Assembly (NCBI RefSeq): GCF_008330945.1
Contig: NZ_CP043489.1
Location: 2,553,501-2,617,500 of the forward strand
DNA: 64,000 nucleotides
Source: Labrys sp. KNU-23
GTDB lineage: Bacteria; Pseudomonadota; Alphaproteobacteria; Rhizobiales; Labraceae
Direction of reading: 5' to 3'
Below the pieces are notes generated by a model. It saw only the letters and a list, made by a program, of their open reading frames with translations, was not told where the DNA came from and did no database searches. The position numbers and the translations under genes are program-made. Within the stretch, counting starts at the first letter, position 1; the number at the start of each line of letters is the position of its first letter. Below, piece after piece: positions 46,620 through 55,543 of the stretch.

Positions 46620-47399
46620 TCAATCCTTGGGTGGCGTACCGATATCGAAGCTGAAATATGTCTTGGCGAGTTTGTCGAACTCACCGCTCTTGTAGACGGC
46701 AGTGATGCCTGCATCGAGCTTGGCCTTCAAGTCGATATCGCTTTTGCGCAGGCCGCCGGCGATGCCCGCCTCGAAAATCGGATCCCTGGGCACGTTCTTG
46801 ACCTCGCAGCATTCGCCGTCCCTGCCCTTGAGAAAGTCGGCCAGCGCGATGCTGTCCGCCAGGCCCAGATCGAGCCGCCCGGCGACGAGATCGGCATTGG
46901 CGGCATCCTGGGTCGAGTAGGTCTTCACACTGGCTTCGGGATAGGCGCGAGCGATATAATCGGCATAGACCGTGCTCGTCTGCACGCCGACGGTCTTACC
47001 CTTCAGCCCGCCGGGCGAGAAGTCGAAGCTGTCGCCCTTGGCGCCGACAAAATGGGCCGGCGTGGTGTAATAGGGAATGGTGAAGGCGATCTGCTGGGAG
47101 CGTTCCGGTGTGATGCCCATCGAGGCCCAGATCACGTCGATCTTGTTTGAATTGAGCGCCGGGATGATGCCGTCCCAGGCGGTCTGCACGATCTCGCAAT
47201 CGAGCTTGGCGGCCTTGCACACGGCCTTGGCGAGATCGACTTCGAAGCCGACCCATCGCCCTTCGGCATCCTTGGCCGCGAAAGGCGGATAGGGTTCGGC
47301 GGCAAGGCTGACACGGATGGATGCCGCCTCGGCCCCGGTCATGGCGATGTAGAACAGGGTGGCGGCGGCGATACAACGCGTCCCGATGTGAAGAGGCAT
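46620..47399 (-). CDS. Amino-acid-type ABC transporter substrate-binding protein
   Basis: A 259-residue periplasmic protein: signal peptide to about residue 25, then a family-3 solute-binding fold (ASIRVSLAAEPYPPFAAKDAEGRWVGFEVDLAKAVC, DVIWASMGITPERSQQIAFTIPYY, the hinge GLKGKTVGVQTSTVYADY). Such proteins bind polar amino acids or opines. No matching permease or ATPase of the polar amino acid type is nearby, so it is an orphan here or works as a sensor. It forms an operon with the tetR gene. A signal-bearing start (MPLHIGTRC) was chosen over a longer frame. Confidence 0.87.
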   Translation of the reverse strand: MPLHIGTRCIAAATLFYIAMTGAEAASIRVSLAAEPYPPFAAKDAEGRWVGFEVDLAKAVCKAAKLDCEIVQTAWDGIIPALNSNKIDVIWASMGITPERSQQIAFTIPYYTTPAHFVGAKGDSFDFSPGGLKGKTVGVQTSTVYADYIARAYPEASVKTYSTQDAANADLVAGRLDLGLADSIALADFLKGRDGECCEVKNVPRDPIFEAGIAGGLRKSDIDLKAKLDAGITAVYKSGEFDKLAKTYFSFDIGTPPKD

Positions 47400-47737
47400 G
47401 GTGTCTTTCCGTTCTCTCTGGCTGCACAGGCATGGCCGCGAAAGATCGGATGATCGGCAGGGACAGGTATGAACGTTTCCCGATGCCGAGCATCCTCCGC
47501 CACGGCTGCTGTTCTTTCTTATTGAACAAACGTACAACAAGAAAAATGAGGATGCAATGGCCGTGGCGGCTGGTCGCAACGCGACAGGTCAACGGTATCG
47601 CGCGTCAGCAACGGCGAGATGCCGGCAGGCGGTGATTTTGCTGTGAATTTGCAGGATTCCGTAGGCGAGCGCGCTCTTTCATTTGCGGCTTGGCATAGAA
47701 TGGGGAGGCTTGATCGGCCACTGCGAGCGGGGTGTGA
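47400..47737. promoter_or_regulatory. Divergent promoter region of the binding-protein/tetR operon and paralogue 2
   Basis: A 338-bp gap with no gene. It contains the operator at 47516-47543. The remainder shows no other feature I can support. Confidence 0.5.
47516..47543. promoter_or_regulatory. Palindromic operator, copy 2 (probable TetR target)
   Basis: Half-sites TTCTTATTGAAC and GTACAACAAGAA around AAAC, the mirror image of copy 1 at 43812-43839. It lies 117 bp upstream of the binding-protein start and about 195 bp upstream of the plus-strand membrane protein gene. Confidence 0.75.
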
Positions 47738-48217
47738 ATGAGCGAGGATCGGGCCCTACAGCCGCCAGGCGATCGTCCGGCGATCGTTTTGCTTTTTCAT
47801 TTGGCTTTCAGCCTGCTGGGCATTGCCCTGGCCTCGCTGATGGCGGCGCTGGTCTATGTCGGCGCGACGGCGCTTCAAGGCGGAAAGTTCTTCCCTTTGG
47901 AACTGCAAGAGTCCTTTCCGGCCGCGACCCCGGTCACGAGCCTGGCTGCGTTGACGGCGATGTTTGCCGTCATTCCGGCCTTGTTGACGCAAGGAGCTGC
48001 GCAGTTGATCGGGTGGAGATCGCCCTGGCCCTACATGGCCGCGGCCGCGGTTTTTGCCGTCGCCGCCTATTTCGAGATGGCCCGCACTGCGGAGTTGTTA
48101 GCAGAGGATCCCCGTCTTGCCATGGATGCCACGGCTTTCGCCGCGCTGGGCGCAACGTGCGGCCTGGTGTTCTGGCTGGTGGCGGTGCGGCTGCCGGCCG
48201 GTCTTGCGAGGCGATGA
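47738..48217 (+). CDS. Small four-helix membrane protein, paralogue 2
   Basis: A 159-residue membrane protein paralogous to the one at 39092-39562 (LAFSLLGIALASLMAALVYVGA, PALLTQGAAQLIGWRSPWPYMAAAA, CGLVFWLVAVRLPAGL). The family is unknown to me. The conserved W-x-PWPYMAAAA loop and identical C-terminal signature argue for a common function. It lies divergent from the binding-protein/tetR operon and could be under the same operator; it is convergent with the serine hydrolase gene. Confidence 0.72.
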   Translation: MSEDRALQPPGDRPAIVLLFHLAFSLLGIALASLMAALVYVGATALQGGKFFPLELQESFPAATPVTSLAALTAMFAVIPALLTQGAAQLIGWRSPWPYMAAAAVFAVAAYFEMARTAELLAEDPRLAMDATAFAALGATCGLVFWLVAVRLPAGLARR

Positions 48218-48244
48218 GCCCATCCAGACCGGCAGGCTCTGCCC

Positions 48245-49429
48245 TCAAACCCTGGCGGCCAGGGCCTCGAACAGCTGGAGATTCAGCCTGTCGGTGGGAT
48301 CGTCCACCGGCTCGGGCTGGGACGACATCTTGACGATCACCACTTCGGCGGCCGGGTTCACGTAAAGCCACTGGCCGTGTATGCCGATGGCCAGGAAAGC
48401 GCCATTGGCATAGCCGGTCTGGTACCATTTGTTGCGGTAGCGGCCCTGGCCGAGCAGATGCACGAAATCGCCCTGCTGCCAGGCCTCGCTGCTGCCACCC
48501 CGGCAAGTGTCCTCGACCCAACCCTGCGAGACGATGCGGGTGCCCTCCAGGCTGCCGCCCTGGCGCATCATTTCACCGACCCGGGCGAGATCCCGCGCGC
48601 TCATGCTGATGCCGCCCGCGGCGCGCGCCGTGCCCGCGGCATCGACCGTGACGATGCCATCCTGGCGGGCGCCCAGCTTTCGCCACAGGCGCGAAGAAGC
48701 ATAATCGGCATAGCGTTCGCCGCTGGCCCGTTCGACCACGATGCCAAGCAGATCGGAATTGGGCGAGCGGTAGCAGAAGGGGCCACCATGCTCGCCGGCT
48801 CCCTTGGGCATCGAGGCGATGAAGCCGAGCAGCGTGCCGGGGTCCTGGCCCGGCGCCGAGGGATTCCACAGGGTGGCGCGCCGATAGCGGGCGAATTCGC
48901 CGGTGGGATCGAGATAGGCTTCCTCGAAAGATAGGCTGACGCGCATGTCGAGCAAATGGCGCACGCTGGCATCGGCATAGGCCGAGCCGGCGACTTCGGG
49001 CACATAGTCGACGATGGGTGCCTCGGGATCGAGCCGGCCTTCGTCCTCGGCGACACCCGCCAGGATCGCGGTCAGCGATTTGGAGATCGAGAAGACGATA
49101 TGGCGGCTGGCGCTGGTGAAATGCGGGGCATGGTAGTCGGCAATGAAGCGGCCCGCCTTCATCACCACCAGAGCGTCGGTAGACGTCTGAGCGAGGATGG
49201 CGGCAACCGAATGGTCGTCGCCGCCGATCGCCAGATTTTCGCGCAGCAGTCCGGAAGGATCGGCATCCGGGGGTTCGGGCAGGGCGGCGTTGGCGGCGAT
49301 CCGGGCCGTCGGCACCAGTTCGGAGACGTTGCGGAACGCCCAGACATTCCAGGGCGACTGGCGCCAATTGCTGAGCTGCACGGCATCACGGCGAAAGCCG
49401 TAGGCGGTTTCGAAGGCTGAAAGAGACAT
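48245..49429 (-). CDS. Serine hydrolase of the class C beta-lactamase family
   Basis: A 394-residue hydrolase with the family triad: SISKS (nucleophile Ser and Lys of SxxK, in HIVFSISKSLTAILAG), YRSPNSD (Tyr motif, YxN-like) and HGQWLYVNP replacing the KTG box with HG-type. It belongs to the esterase/beta-lactamase group rather than being a proven beta-lactamase; there is no signal peptide, so it is probably cytosolic. The ATG at 49429 is used; an ATG at 49480 has a better ribosome binding site but that site is the edge of a RIME-like repeat. Confidence 0.83.
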   Translation of the reverse strand: MSLSAFETAYGFRRDAVQLSNWRQSPWNVWAFRNVSELVPTARIAANAALPEPPDADPSGLLRENLAIGGDDHSVAAILAQTSTDALVVMKAGRFIADYHAPHFTSASRHIVFSISKSLTAILAGVAEDEGRLDPEAPIVDYVPEVAGSAYADASVRHLLDMRVSLSFEEAYLDPTGEFARYRRATLWNPSAPGQDPGTLLGFIASMPKGAGEHGGPFCYRSPNSDLLGIVVERASGERYADYASSRLWRKLGARQDGIVTVDAAGTARAAGGISMSARDLARVGEMMRQGGSLEGTRIVSQGWVEDTCRGGSSEAWQQGDFVHLLGQGRYRNKWYQTGYANGAFLAIGIHGQWLYVNPAAEVVIVKMSSQPEPVDDPTDRLNLQLFEALAARV

Positions 49430-49483
49430 GGGTGATGGATATACGTGAGCAATTGATGGGAGATCAGGATGTGACGTCATCAG

Positions 49484-49609
49484 CCTTCTCCCCTTGCGGG
49501 AGAAGGTGGCGCGAAGCGCCGGATGAGGGGTCTTGTGCGACCGTATCAGAAGGGTGGTGCGACCCCTCATCCGCCCCTTCAGGGCACCTTCTCCCGCAAG
49601 GGGAGAAGG
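49484..49609. repeat. RIME-like palindromic intergenic element
   Basis: A 126-bp inverted repeat. Arms 49484-49532 and 49561-49609 both carry CCTTCTCCC-GGGAGAAGG subpalindromes and GGATGAGGGGTC / GACCCCTCATCC. This matches the rhizobial RIME type of mosaic element (family knowledge). It lies between potD-like and serine hydrolase genes. Confidence 0.8.
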
Positions 49610-49647
49610 AAATCGCGCTTCATTCTTCTTGGTCGAGATGGACGACC

Positions 49648-50682
49648 CTATTTCTGCAGCTCGGTCCAGATCTTGCTGTAGAGCTCGGTCACTTCGGGCG
49701 GGCAGGCATGCGAGAACTCGGCGGTCTTCATGACCTCCTCCGGCACGTTGACCTCCGGCGCGTCCTTCATGTCGGCCGGCATGAACTTCTCCGAACCGGC
49801 GATGCCGTTGGCATAGCGATGGAAGGCCGAGTTCAACGCCGCGTTTTCCGGATCCATCATGAAGTTCATGAACAGCTTGGCGTTCTCGACGTTCTTGGCT
49901 TCCTTCAGCACGACGATGTTGTCGCTCCAGAGCTGCACGCCCTCCTTGGGATAGCCGTAATGGATCTGCGGGTGGCCCAGGCGCTGGCGCAGGGCCGAGC
50001 CGTTCCAGTCGCTGGAAGCCTTGAAGTCGCCAGCACCCATCTTCTCGATGGTATTGTATTCCATGGCGATCCAGTTCGGCTTGGCCTTGACCAGGGTATC
50101 GCGCACCTTCTTGAGCAGCGTCTTGTCGCCGTCGCACATCTTGCCGCCATTGTAGCGGATGGCGGCGTGGATGACGTCATTCATCTCGGGCACGACATTG
50201 GTCTTGCCCTTCAGCTCGGCCGGCGTGTCGAAGATGATGCCCCAGGTGTTGATGTCACCCTTGTAGACGTCGGTATTGACCACGACGCCGACCGTGCCCC
50301 AGGCCCACGGCACGGAATATTTGCGGCCGGGATCGAAGGGCGGATCGGCCCATTCCTTGGCGACGTTCTTGAAGTTCTCCATCTTGGAGGGATCGACCTC
50401 CTGCACGAGGCCTTCGGAGATCCAGATCGGGATGAAGTTCTGCGAGGGCATGGCGATGTCGTAGCCCGTGCCGCCCTGGCGCACCTTGGCGAGCGCCGTG
50501 TCGTTGGAGTCGTAGTCGGTGATGGTGACCTTGACGTTGTATTTCTGCTCGAACTTCTTGATCATCTCGGGGCTGGTGTAATTGCCCCAGTTGAAGATGT
50601 TGAGCGCGCCTTCCGCGCTGGCCAGGCTCGTGGATGCGAGCAATGCCAGGGCGGCCGCTGTGGCCGTCGATTTCCAGTTCAT
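49648..50682 (-). CDS. Polyamine-type ABC transporter substrate-binding protein (PotD/PotF family)
   Basis: A 344-residue periplasmic protein: signal peptide of 23 residues (MNWKSTATAAALALLASTSLASA), then the PotD fold starting GALNIFNWGNYTSPEMIKKFEQKYN, with DYDSNDTALAKVRQGGTGYDIAMPS and IPWAWGT-like VPWAWGTVGVVVNTD. The family binds spermidine, putrescine or related amines. It is the last gene of the operon ATPase-permease-permease-binding protein. The ligand may be the substrate of the TMADH-like enzyme nearby, which is an inference from context. Confidence 0.92.
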   Translation of the reverse strand: MNWKSTATAAALALLASTSLASAEGALNIFNWGNYTSPEMIKKFEQKYNVKVTITDYDSNDTALAKVRQGGTGYDIAMPSQNFIPIWISEGLVQEVDPSKMENFKNVAKEWADPPFDPGRKYSVPWAWGTVGVVVNTDVYKGDINTWGIIFDTPAELKGKTNVVPEMNDVIHAAIRYNGGKMCDGDKTLLKKVRDTLVKAKPNWIAMEYNTIEKMGAGDFKASSDWNGSALRQRLGHPQIHYGYPKEGVQLWSDNIVVLKEAKNVENAKLFMNFMMDPENAALNSAFHRYANGIAGSEKFMPADMKDAPEVNVPEEVMKTAEFSHACPPEVTELYSKIWTELQK

Positions 50683-50791
50683 CTCTGTCTCCCGTTACAA
50701 AGCCGGGGCACCGGCTTGAGCTCTATTGCCCCCAACCTGAGTGGCGATGCGGCGGTCGGACGAAGATGCGAGCTTCGCTCCGCACGGCGCA

Positions 50792-51592
50792 TCAGTCTTT
50801 CTTCCTGCTGATGAAGAAGAAAATCGTGACGATGACGACGGACAGCAGCAGGAAGACCGTCGACAGCGCATTGACTTCGGGTGTGACGCCGCGGCGCAGC
50901 TGGCCGAGCATGTAGGTCGGCAGCGTGTCCTGGCCGCCGGACTTGACGAATTCGGTGATCACCACGTCATCGAGCGAGGTGACGAAGGCCAGCATCAGGC
51001 CGGCGAGGATGCCGGGCCAGAGCAGCGGCAGCGTCACCCGCCGGAAGGCTCGCCAGGGCGTGGCATAGAGATCGGCGGCCGCGCGCTCCAAGGTGAGGTC
51101 CATGCCTTCCAGGCGCGCGCGGATCGGCAGATAGGCGAAGGGCACGCAGAAGGCGGTGTGCGCGGCGATCAGATAGGCCAGGCCGTCATAGCCGGTGACG
51201 ATCTTGATGCGGGAAAAGAAGATCAGCAGCGCCACGCCGGTGACGATCTCGGGCACCATCAGTGGCTGGTTGATGGCCGAATAGGTGAAGGTGAGGCCCG
51301 GATAGGCTTCGGTGCGCGTGGTCGCCAGGGCCGCCATGGTGGCGCAGATGGTGGAGAGCACCGCGGCGATGGTGGCGATCTGAAAGGAGCGCAGGGTGGC
51401 GTCGACCACCTGGTCGTTGTTCCAGGCCGCCGTGAACCATTTCAGCGAGAAGCCACCCCAGGTGGAAACCGATGTCGCTTCGTTGAAGGCATAAACAACC
51501 ATCACCACGATCGGCAGATAGAGCAGCACGAAGCAGACGAGCGCGATGGTGGTGAAGCCGGGCTGGCGGCGGATCGAGAAGGGCTCAGCCAT
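50792..51592 (-). CDS. Polyamine-type ABC transporter permease (PotC-like)
   Basis: A 266-residue six-helix permease with the EAA loop region (LEGMDLTLERAAADLYATPWRAFRRVTLPLLWPGILAG) that docks onto the ATPase. N-terminal FTTIALVCFVLLYLPIVVMVVYAFN is typical of PotC/PotI. It starts 8 bp inside the end of the preceding permease gene, indicating translational coupling. Confidence 0.93.
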   Translation of the reverse strand: MAEPFSIRRQPGFTTIALVCFVLLYLPIVVMVVYAFNEATSVSTWGGFSLKWFTAAWNNDQVVDATLRSFQIATIAAVLSTICATMAALATTRTEAYPGLTFTYSAINQPLMVPEIVTGVALLIFFSRIKIVTGYDGLAYLIAAHTAFCVPFAYLPIRARLEGMDLTLERAAADLYATPWRAFRRVTLPLLWPGILAGLMLAFVTSLDDVVITEFVKSGGQDTLPTYMLGQLRRGVTPEVNALSTVFLLLSVVIVTIFFFISRKKD

Positions 51593-52505
51593 GTTTCACT
51601 CCAGAACCGCCGGTGTTGCGCACATAGACCAGCAGCGCCACCATCACGATCGCCATCACCGTGATGGAGAGCGAGGCGCCCAGCGGCCAATTGCGGCCCT
51701 GGCCGAATTGCAGCTCGATCAGGTTGGACAGCATCATGTTCTTGCCGCCGCCGAGCAGGTTCGGCGTGACATAGGCGCCGAGCGCCGGAATGAACACCAG
51801 GATGGAGCCGGCGACGATGCCGGGCTTGGTCAGCGGCACGATGATGCGGCGGAGCACCTGGAAGCGGCTGGCATAGAGGTCATAGCCCGCCTCGACCAAG
51901 CGGAAGTCGAACTTTTCCATGCTGGCATAGATCGGCAGCACCATCAGCGGCAGGTAGACATAGGCCATGCCGGCCAGGATGGCGGTATCGGTATAGAGGA
52001 TCTGCAGCGGTGCCGAGATCACGCCGAGCTTGATCAGCATCGCGTTGAGCAGGCCTTCGTTCCGGATGATCTGCAAGACGGCGAAGGTGCGGATCAGAAG
52101 ATTGGTCCAGAACGGAATGGTGATCAGGAACAGCCAGAGGTCGCGCCGGTTGGCTGGTCGCGTCGAGATGAAATAGGCGGTGGGAAAGCCGAACGCCAGG
52201 GTGACCACCGTGGTCATCAGCGCCAGTTTCACCGAGCGCCAGAAGATGGTGAGATGGGCGCTGGCCAGCGACAGCGTGTCGTCGAACATGTCGCGTTCGA
52301 AGAACACCGAGGTCCAGGCCTCGGTGGAGAAATTCCATTTCACGTCGCCATAGGGGCCGGGCTCCAGGAAGGAATAGACCAGCACGATCAGGAGCGGGCC
52401 GGTGGCCGCGAGCAGGATCACCAGCAAGGCGGGGGTGGAAAGCAGCCAGCGATTGCGGATTTCGCTCCGCCGGGCCTTGGATGCGATTTCGGCGGCCTCT
52501 GCCAT
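51585..52505 (-). CDS. Polyamine-type ABC transporter permease (PotB-like)
   Basis: A 306-residue permease. The N-terminal helix is WLLSTPALLVILLAATGPLLIVLVYSFL, and the EAA loop is FDFRLVEAGYDLYASRFQVLRRIIVPLTKPGIVAG with EAGYDLYA as usual in PotB/PotH. Its ATG shares one base with the stop codon of the ATPase gene (TGATG). It forms the channel with the PotC-like partner. Confidence 0.93.
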   Translation of the reverse strand: MAEAAEIASKARRSEIRNRWLLSTPALLVILLAATGPLLIVLVYSFLEPGPYGDVKWNFSTEAWTSVFFERDMFDDTLSLASAHLTIFWRSVKLALMTTVVTLAFGFPTAYFISTRPANRRDLWLFLITIPFWTNLLIRTFAVLQIIRNEGLLNAMLIKLGVISAPLQILYTDTAILAGMAYVYLPLMVLPIYASMEKFDFRLVEAGYDLYASRFQVLRRIIVPLTKPGIVAGSILVFIPALGAYVTPNLLGGGKNMMLSNLIELQFGQGRNWPLGASLSITVMAIVMVALLVYVRNTGGSGVKHG

Positions 52506-53632
52506 CAGTCCCTCAACACCCGGGCTGTGCCTTCGGCGAAGGTGACGCCGGCGCGCTGGCCCGGCTGGAAGCTCTCGCCGGAGCCGGTGAAAGCGCTACC
52601 GGCCGTGGCCTGGGCGCCTGTATTCTGCCGGCGCACGGTGAAGCGGGGCCCGTGATCGAGGCGCAGGTGAAAATGCGTATCGGTGCCGAGATAGACGACA
52701 TTCTCCACCGTGCCGGCCAGGAGAGCGTCTTCGGCTGCGGCGAGCTGCGCGTGTTCGGGACGCACCACCAGCCAGGTCTTGTCGGCGGGCTGATGCCCGT
52801 CGCTTAGGCCGGCCTTGATCTCGCGCCCCGAGGGCAGCTTGACGCGGGCCTGGGCGCCATCGCGGCCCAGGAAATCGGTCTCGATGAAATTGGTCTCGCC
52901 GATGAACTCGGCGACGAAGCGCTCGGCCGGCGTATCGTAGATGTCGCGCGGGGCGCCCACCTGCAGGATCCGCCCGGCGGACATCACCGCGATACGGTCC
53001 GACATGGCCAGGGCTTCCTCCTGGTCATGGGTGACGAAGATGAAGGTGATGCCGGTCTCGTGCTGCAGGCGCTTCAATTCGAGCTGCATCTCCTTGCGGA
53101 GCTTGTAGTCGAGGGCCGACAAGGGCTCGTCGAGCAGCAGCACCTTGGGCTGGGGCGCCAGGGCGCGGGCGAGGGCGACGCGCTGCTGCTGGCCACCGGA
53201 GATCTGGCTGGTCTTGCGATCGGCCAGGTGTTCCATGCGCACCAGGCGCAGCATCTCGGCGACCCGCGCGCCGATTTCGGCCTTGGGCTTGCCCAGCATC
53301 TCCAGGCCGAAGCCGATATTCTCGGCCACCGACATGTGCGGGAACAGGGCATAGCTCTGGAACACCGTGTTGACCGGCCGCTTGAAGGGCGGCAGGCCGG
53401 CTATATCCTCGCCATAGAGCAGGATCTGCCCGGAAGTGGGGAAATCGAACCCTGCGATCAGCCGCAGCAGCGTGGTCTTGCCGCAACCCGACGGCCCGAG
53501 CAGGGTGAAGAACTCATTCTGGCGAATGGATACGCTTACCGTATCCAGAGCGACGAAGGCATGGTCGCCAGCGCCGAAAACCTTCCGCACATCGCGAACT
53601 TCGATTGAATTGACAACCGTTCCGTCCGGCAC
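52505..53632 (-). CDS. Polyamine-type ABC transporter ATP-binding protein (PotA-like)
   Basis: A 375-residue ATPase: Walker [11 protein letters not shown]-loop [20 protein letters not shown], signature [14 protein letters not shown], Walker [13 protein letters not shown] and H-loop [14 protein letters not shown]-terminal TOBE domain follows from about residue 270, as in PotA. The GTG at 53632 is chosen because GAGGGG lies six bases upstream; a TTG two codons earlier is possible. It is the first gene of the operon, with a palindromic operator 66-83 bp upstream. Confidence 0.94.
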   Translation of the reverse strand: MPDGTVVNSIEVRDVRKVFGAGDHAFVALDTVSVSIRQNEFFTLLGPSGCGKTTLLRLIAGFDFPTSGQILLYGEDIAGLPPFKRPVNTVFQSYALFPHMSVAENIGFGLEMLGKPKAEIGARVAEMLRLVRMEHLADRKTSQISGGQQQRVALARALAPQPKVLLLDEPLSALDYKLRKEMQLELKRLQHETGITFIFVTHDQEEALAMSDRIAVMSAGRILQVGAPRDIYDTPAERFVAEFIGETNFIETDFLGRDGAQARVKLPSGREIKAGLSDGHQPADKTWLVVRPEHAQLAAAEDALLAGTVENVVYLGTDTHFHLRLDHGPRFTVRRQNTGAQATAGSAFTGSGESFQPGQRAGVTFAEGTARVLRD

Positions 53633-53697
53633 GCACAACCCCTCATCTGCCTTGACTCACGGCCAGGCTCGTCTCGGTTCATTTTTCTTGGCTTTCG

Positions 53698-53715
53698 ATA
53701 ATGTGATCACAATAT
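53698..53715. promoter_or_regulatory. Palindromic operator upstream of the ABC transporter operon
   Basis: ATAATGTGATCACAATAT: a perfect 10-bp core TGTGATCACA with ATA/TAT flanks, broken only at one base pair. The shape suits a GntR-family regulator, but no such gene is in the window. It lies between the divergent transporter operon and maf. Confidence 0.5.
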
Positions 53716-53862
53716 CCGACGGTTTGCAACGGGCCGGTGTGCAGGATTTTCAGGCAACCCCTGCGGCTGAAGGCAGCGATCATGCGGCATTTTTGACCGC
53801 TCCCCTACGCAAAAGCCGGATGGGCTGCTAAGGCAGGGCAGAAAAACGGGATTTTCAGGCGC

Positions 53863-54504
53863 ATGAAAAAAGTTGACGGTCGGGCTCAGGATCAGGCTGC
53901 CGGAGCATCTGCGCGCTTCGTGCTGGCCTCCAAATCCGCCATTCGCGGCGAGATGTTGAGGGCGGCCGGGCTTGCAATCGAGACGATCCCGGCGGCGATC
54001 GACGAGCGCGGCTTCGAACGCCGATGGCAGGCGGACAACCTGGCTCCTGGCCGGGTTGCCGAAGCACTCGCCCGCGAAAAGGCCCTGGCTGTTTCCCGGG
54101 CCGAGCCGGGTGCCGTGGTGATTGGCGCCGATCAGACCATGGCTTTGGGCGCGCAGCGCTTTTCCAAGGTGGCCACGCTGGCGGAGGCCCGCGACAAGCT
54201 CCTCGTCTTGCGTGGGCGGCGCCACGAACTCCATTCCGCCTATGCCCTGGCCAGGGACGGCGAGGTTCTGGCGAGCGGCGTTGCCAGCGCCCGCCTCACC
54301 ATGCGCAATTTTTCGGATGCCTTCCTCGACGATTATCTTGCCCATGCGGGCGAGGCGATCCTGGGCAGCGTCGGCTGCTATCAGCTCGAAGGGCTCGGTG
54401 TGACCCTGTTCGAGGCGATCGAGGGTGATTATTTCACCATTCTCGGCCTCCCCCTGCTGCCCCTGCTCGCCGCGTTGCGCGAGCATGATCTTGCGACTGC
54501 CTGA
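53863..54504 (+). CDS. Maf-family nucleotide pyrophosphatase
   Basis: A 213-residue Maf protein, hydrolysing non-canonical or modified nucleoside triphosphates to monophosphates. It has [18 protein letters not shown] in place of the usual SxSPRR loop, the metal-binding GADQTM, and the [30 protein letters not shown]-terminal block. The altered first loop places it in an alphaproteobacterial subgroup; its substrate is not known. It is the first of maf-aroE-coaE-dnaQ. Confidence 0.88.
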   Translation: MKKVDGRAQDQAAGASARFVLASKSAIRGEMLRAAGLAIETIPAAIDERGFERRWQADNLAPGRVAEALAREKALAVSRAEPGAVVIGADQTMALGAQRFSKVATLAEARDKLLVLRGRRHELHSAYALARDGEVLASGVASARLTMRNFSDAFLDDYLAHAGEAILGSVGCYQLEGLGVTLFEAIEGDYFTILGLPLLPLLAALREHDLATA

Positions 54505-54523
54505 GCCCCTTACAGGACATGCC

Positions 54524-55357
54524 ATGAAACGCGCCTTCGTCGTCGGCTATCCCATTTCCCATTCGCGTTCGCCGCTGATTCACGGCTTCTGGCTGAAGGA
54601 ACTGGGCATTCAGGGCAGCTATGAACGCATCGCGGTCGAGCCGGTTGCCTTCGAGACTTTTGCCACCACGCTGGCCGATCAGGGCTTTGCCGGCGGAAAC
54701 GTCACCGTACCGCACAAGGAAGCGGCCTTCCGTCTTGCCAGCGTGGACGATCCTGTCGCGCGCGACCTCGAGGCCGTCAACACGCTCTGGCTTGAAGCTG
54801 GCGTACTCAAGGGCATGAATACCGATGTAGCCGGCTTCCTTGCCAATCTCGACCAGGAGGCCCCAGGCTGGAGCGACAGCCTCGGGAGGGTAGTCGTGCT
54901 CGGGGCCGGCGGTGCGTCCCGTGCCATTCTCTATGGCCTCATCCAGCGCGGTGTCGGTGAGATCCTGCTGATCAATCGCACGCTGGAACGCGCCGAAGCT
55001 CTCGCCCGCCATTTCGGCTCGAAGGTGAAGGCGCTGCCCTGGGACCAGGCCGAGGTTGCTCTGGAAGGAGCCGATCTCCTGGTCAATACCACCTCGCTCG
55101 GCATGAAAGGCCAGCAGCCGCTCGATCTCGACCTCTCTCGCCTGCCGAAATCGGCGCTGGTGACCGACATCGTCTATGTGCCGCTGGAGACGCCGCTGCT
55201 CGCCGCAGCCCGGCAGCTCGGCCTTGCCAGGGTCGACGGGCTCGGCATGCTCCTGCACCAGGCTGTTCCCGGCTTCGAGCGCTGGTTCGGCGCCCGGCCC
55301 GAGGTGACGCCGCAATTGCGGGCGCTGGTGCTGGCGGACATCGAGGCGAAAGGATAG
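54524..55357 (+). CDS. aroE: Shikimate dehydrogenase (NADP+)
   Basis: A 277-residue enzyme of the shikimate pathway. Shikimate site: [18 protein letters not shown] and [11 protein letters not shown] with the catalytic Lys, then [12 protein letters not shown] site: [17 protein letters not shown] and [31 protein letters not shown] closes the protein. It lies 19 bp after maf and is probably cotranscribed. Confidence 0.96.
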   Translation: MKRAFVVGYPISHSRSPLIHGFWLKELGIQGSYERIAVEPVAFETFATTLADQGFAGGNVTVPHKEAAFRLASVDDPVARDLEAVNTLWLEAGVLKGMNTDVAGFLANLDQEAPGWSDSLGRVVVLGAGGASRAILYGLIQRGVGEILLINRTLERAEALARHFGSKVKALPWDQAEVALEGADLLVNTTSLGMKGQQPLDLDLSRLPKSALVTDIVYVPLETPLLAAARQLGLARVDGLGMLLHQAVPGFERWFGARPEVTPQLRALVLADIEAKG

Positions 55358-55543
55358 GATTTTCTGGTGATCCTGGCCTGACGACCGGCCTGAGTGTGAT
55401 CACGATGTCGGCGGACATTCGTGTCCGTGTCCGAAGCGTCTTACGATGAGAACGACTATTCCTGATCGCAAAAACGCGTCGAACAAAAGAGTCGGAGCAA
55501 ACAGGCGTTCAGCCATGAACACGTTTTGCTCTTGGAGGCAATG

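Noticed and set aside
48245-50137. Single 630-codon minus-strand gene covering the serine hydrolase and beyond
   Set aside because: The upstream part runs through the RIME-like repeat and opposes or overlaps the potD-like gene in another frame; homology starts at 49429.
55390-55405. Second copy of the TGTGATCACA operator between aroE and coaE
   Set aside because: Only the core GTGATCAC is shared; the ATA/TAT flanks are missing and there is no plausible shared regulation.
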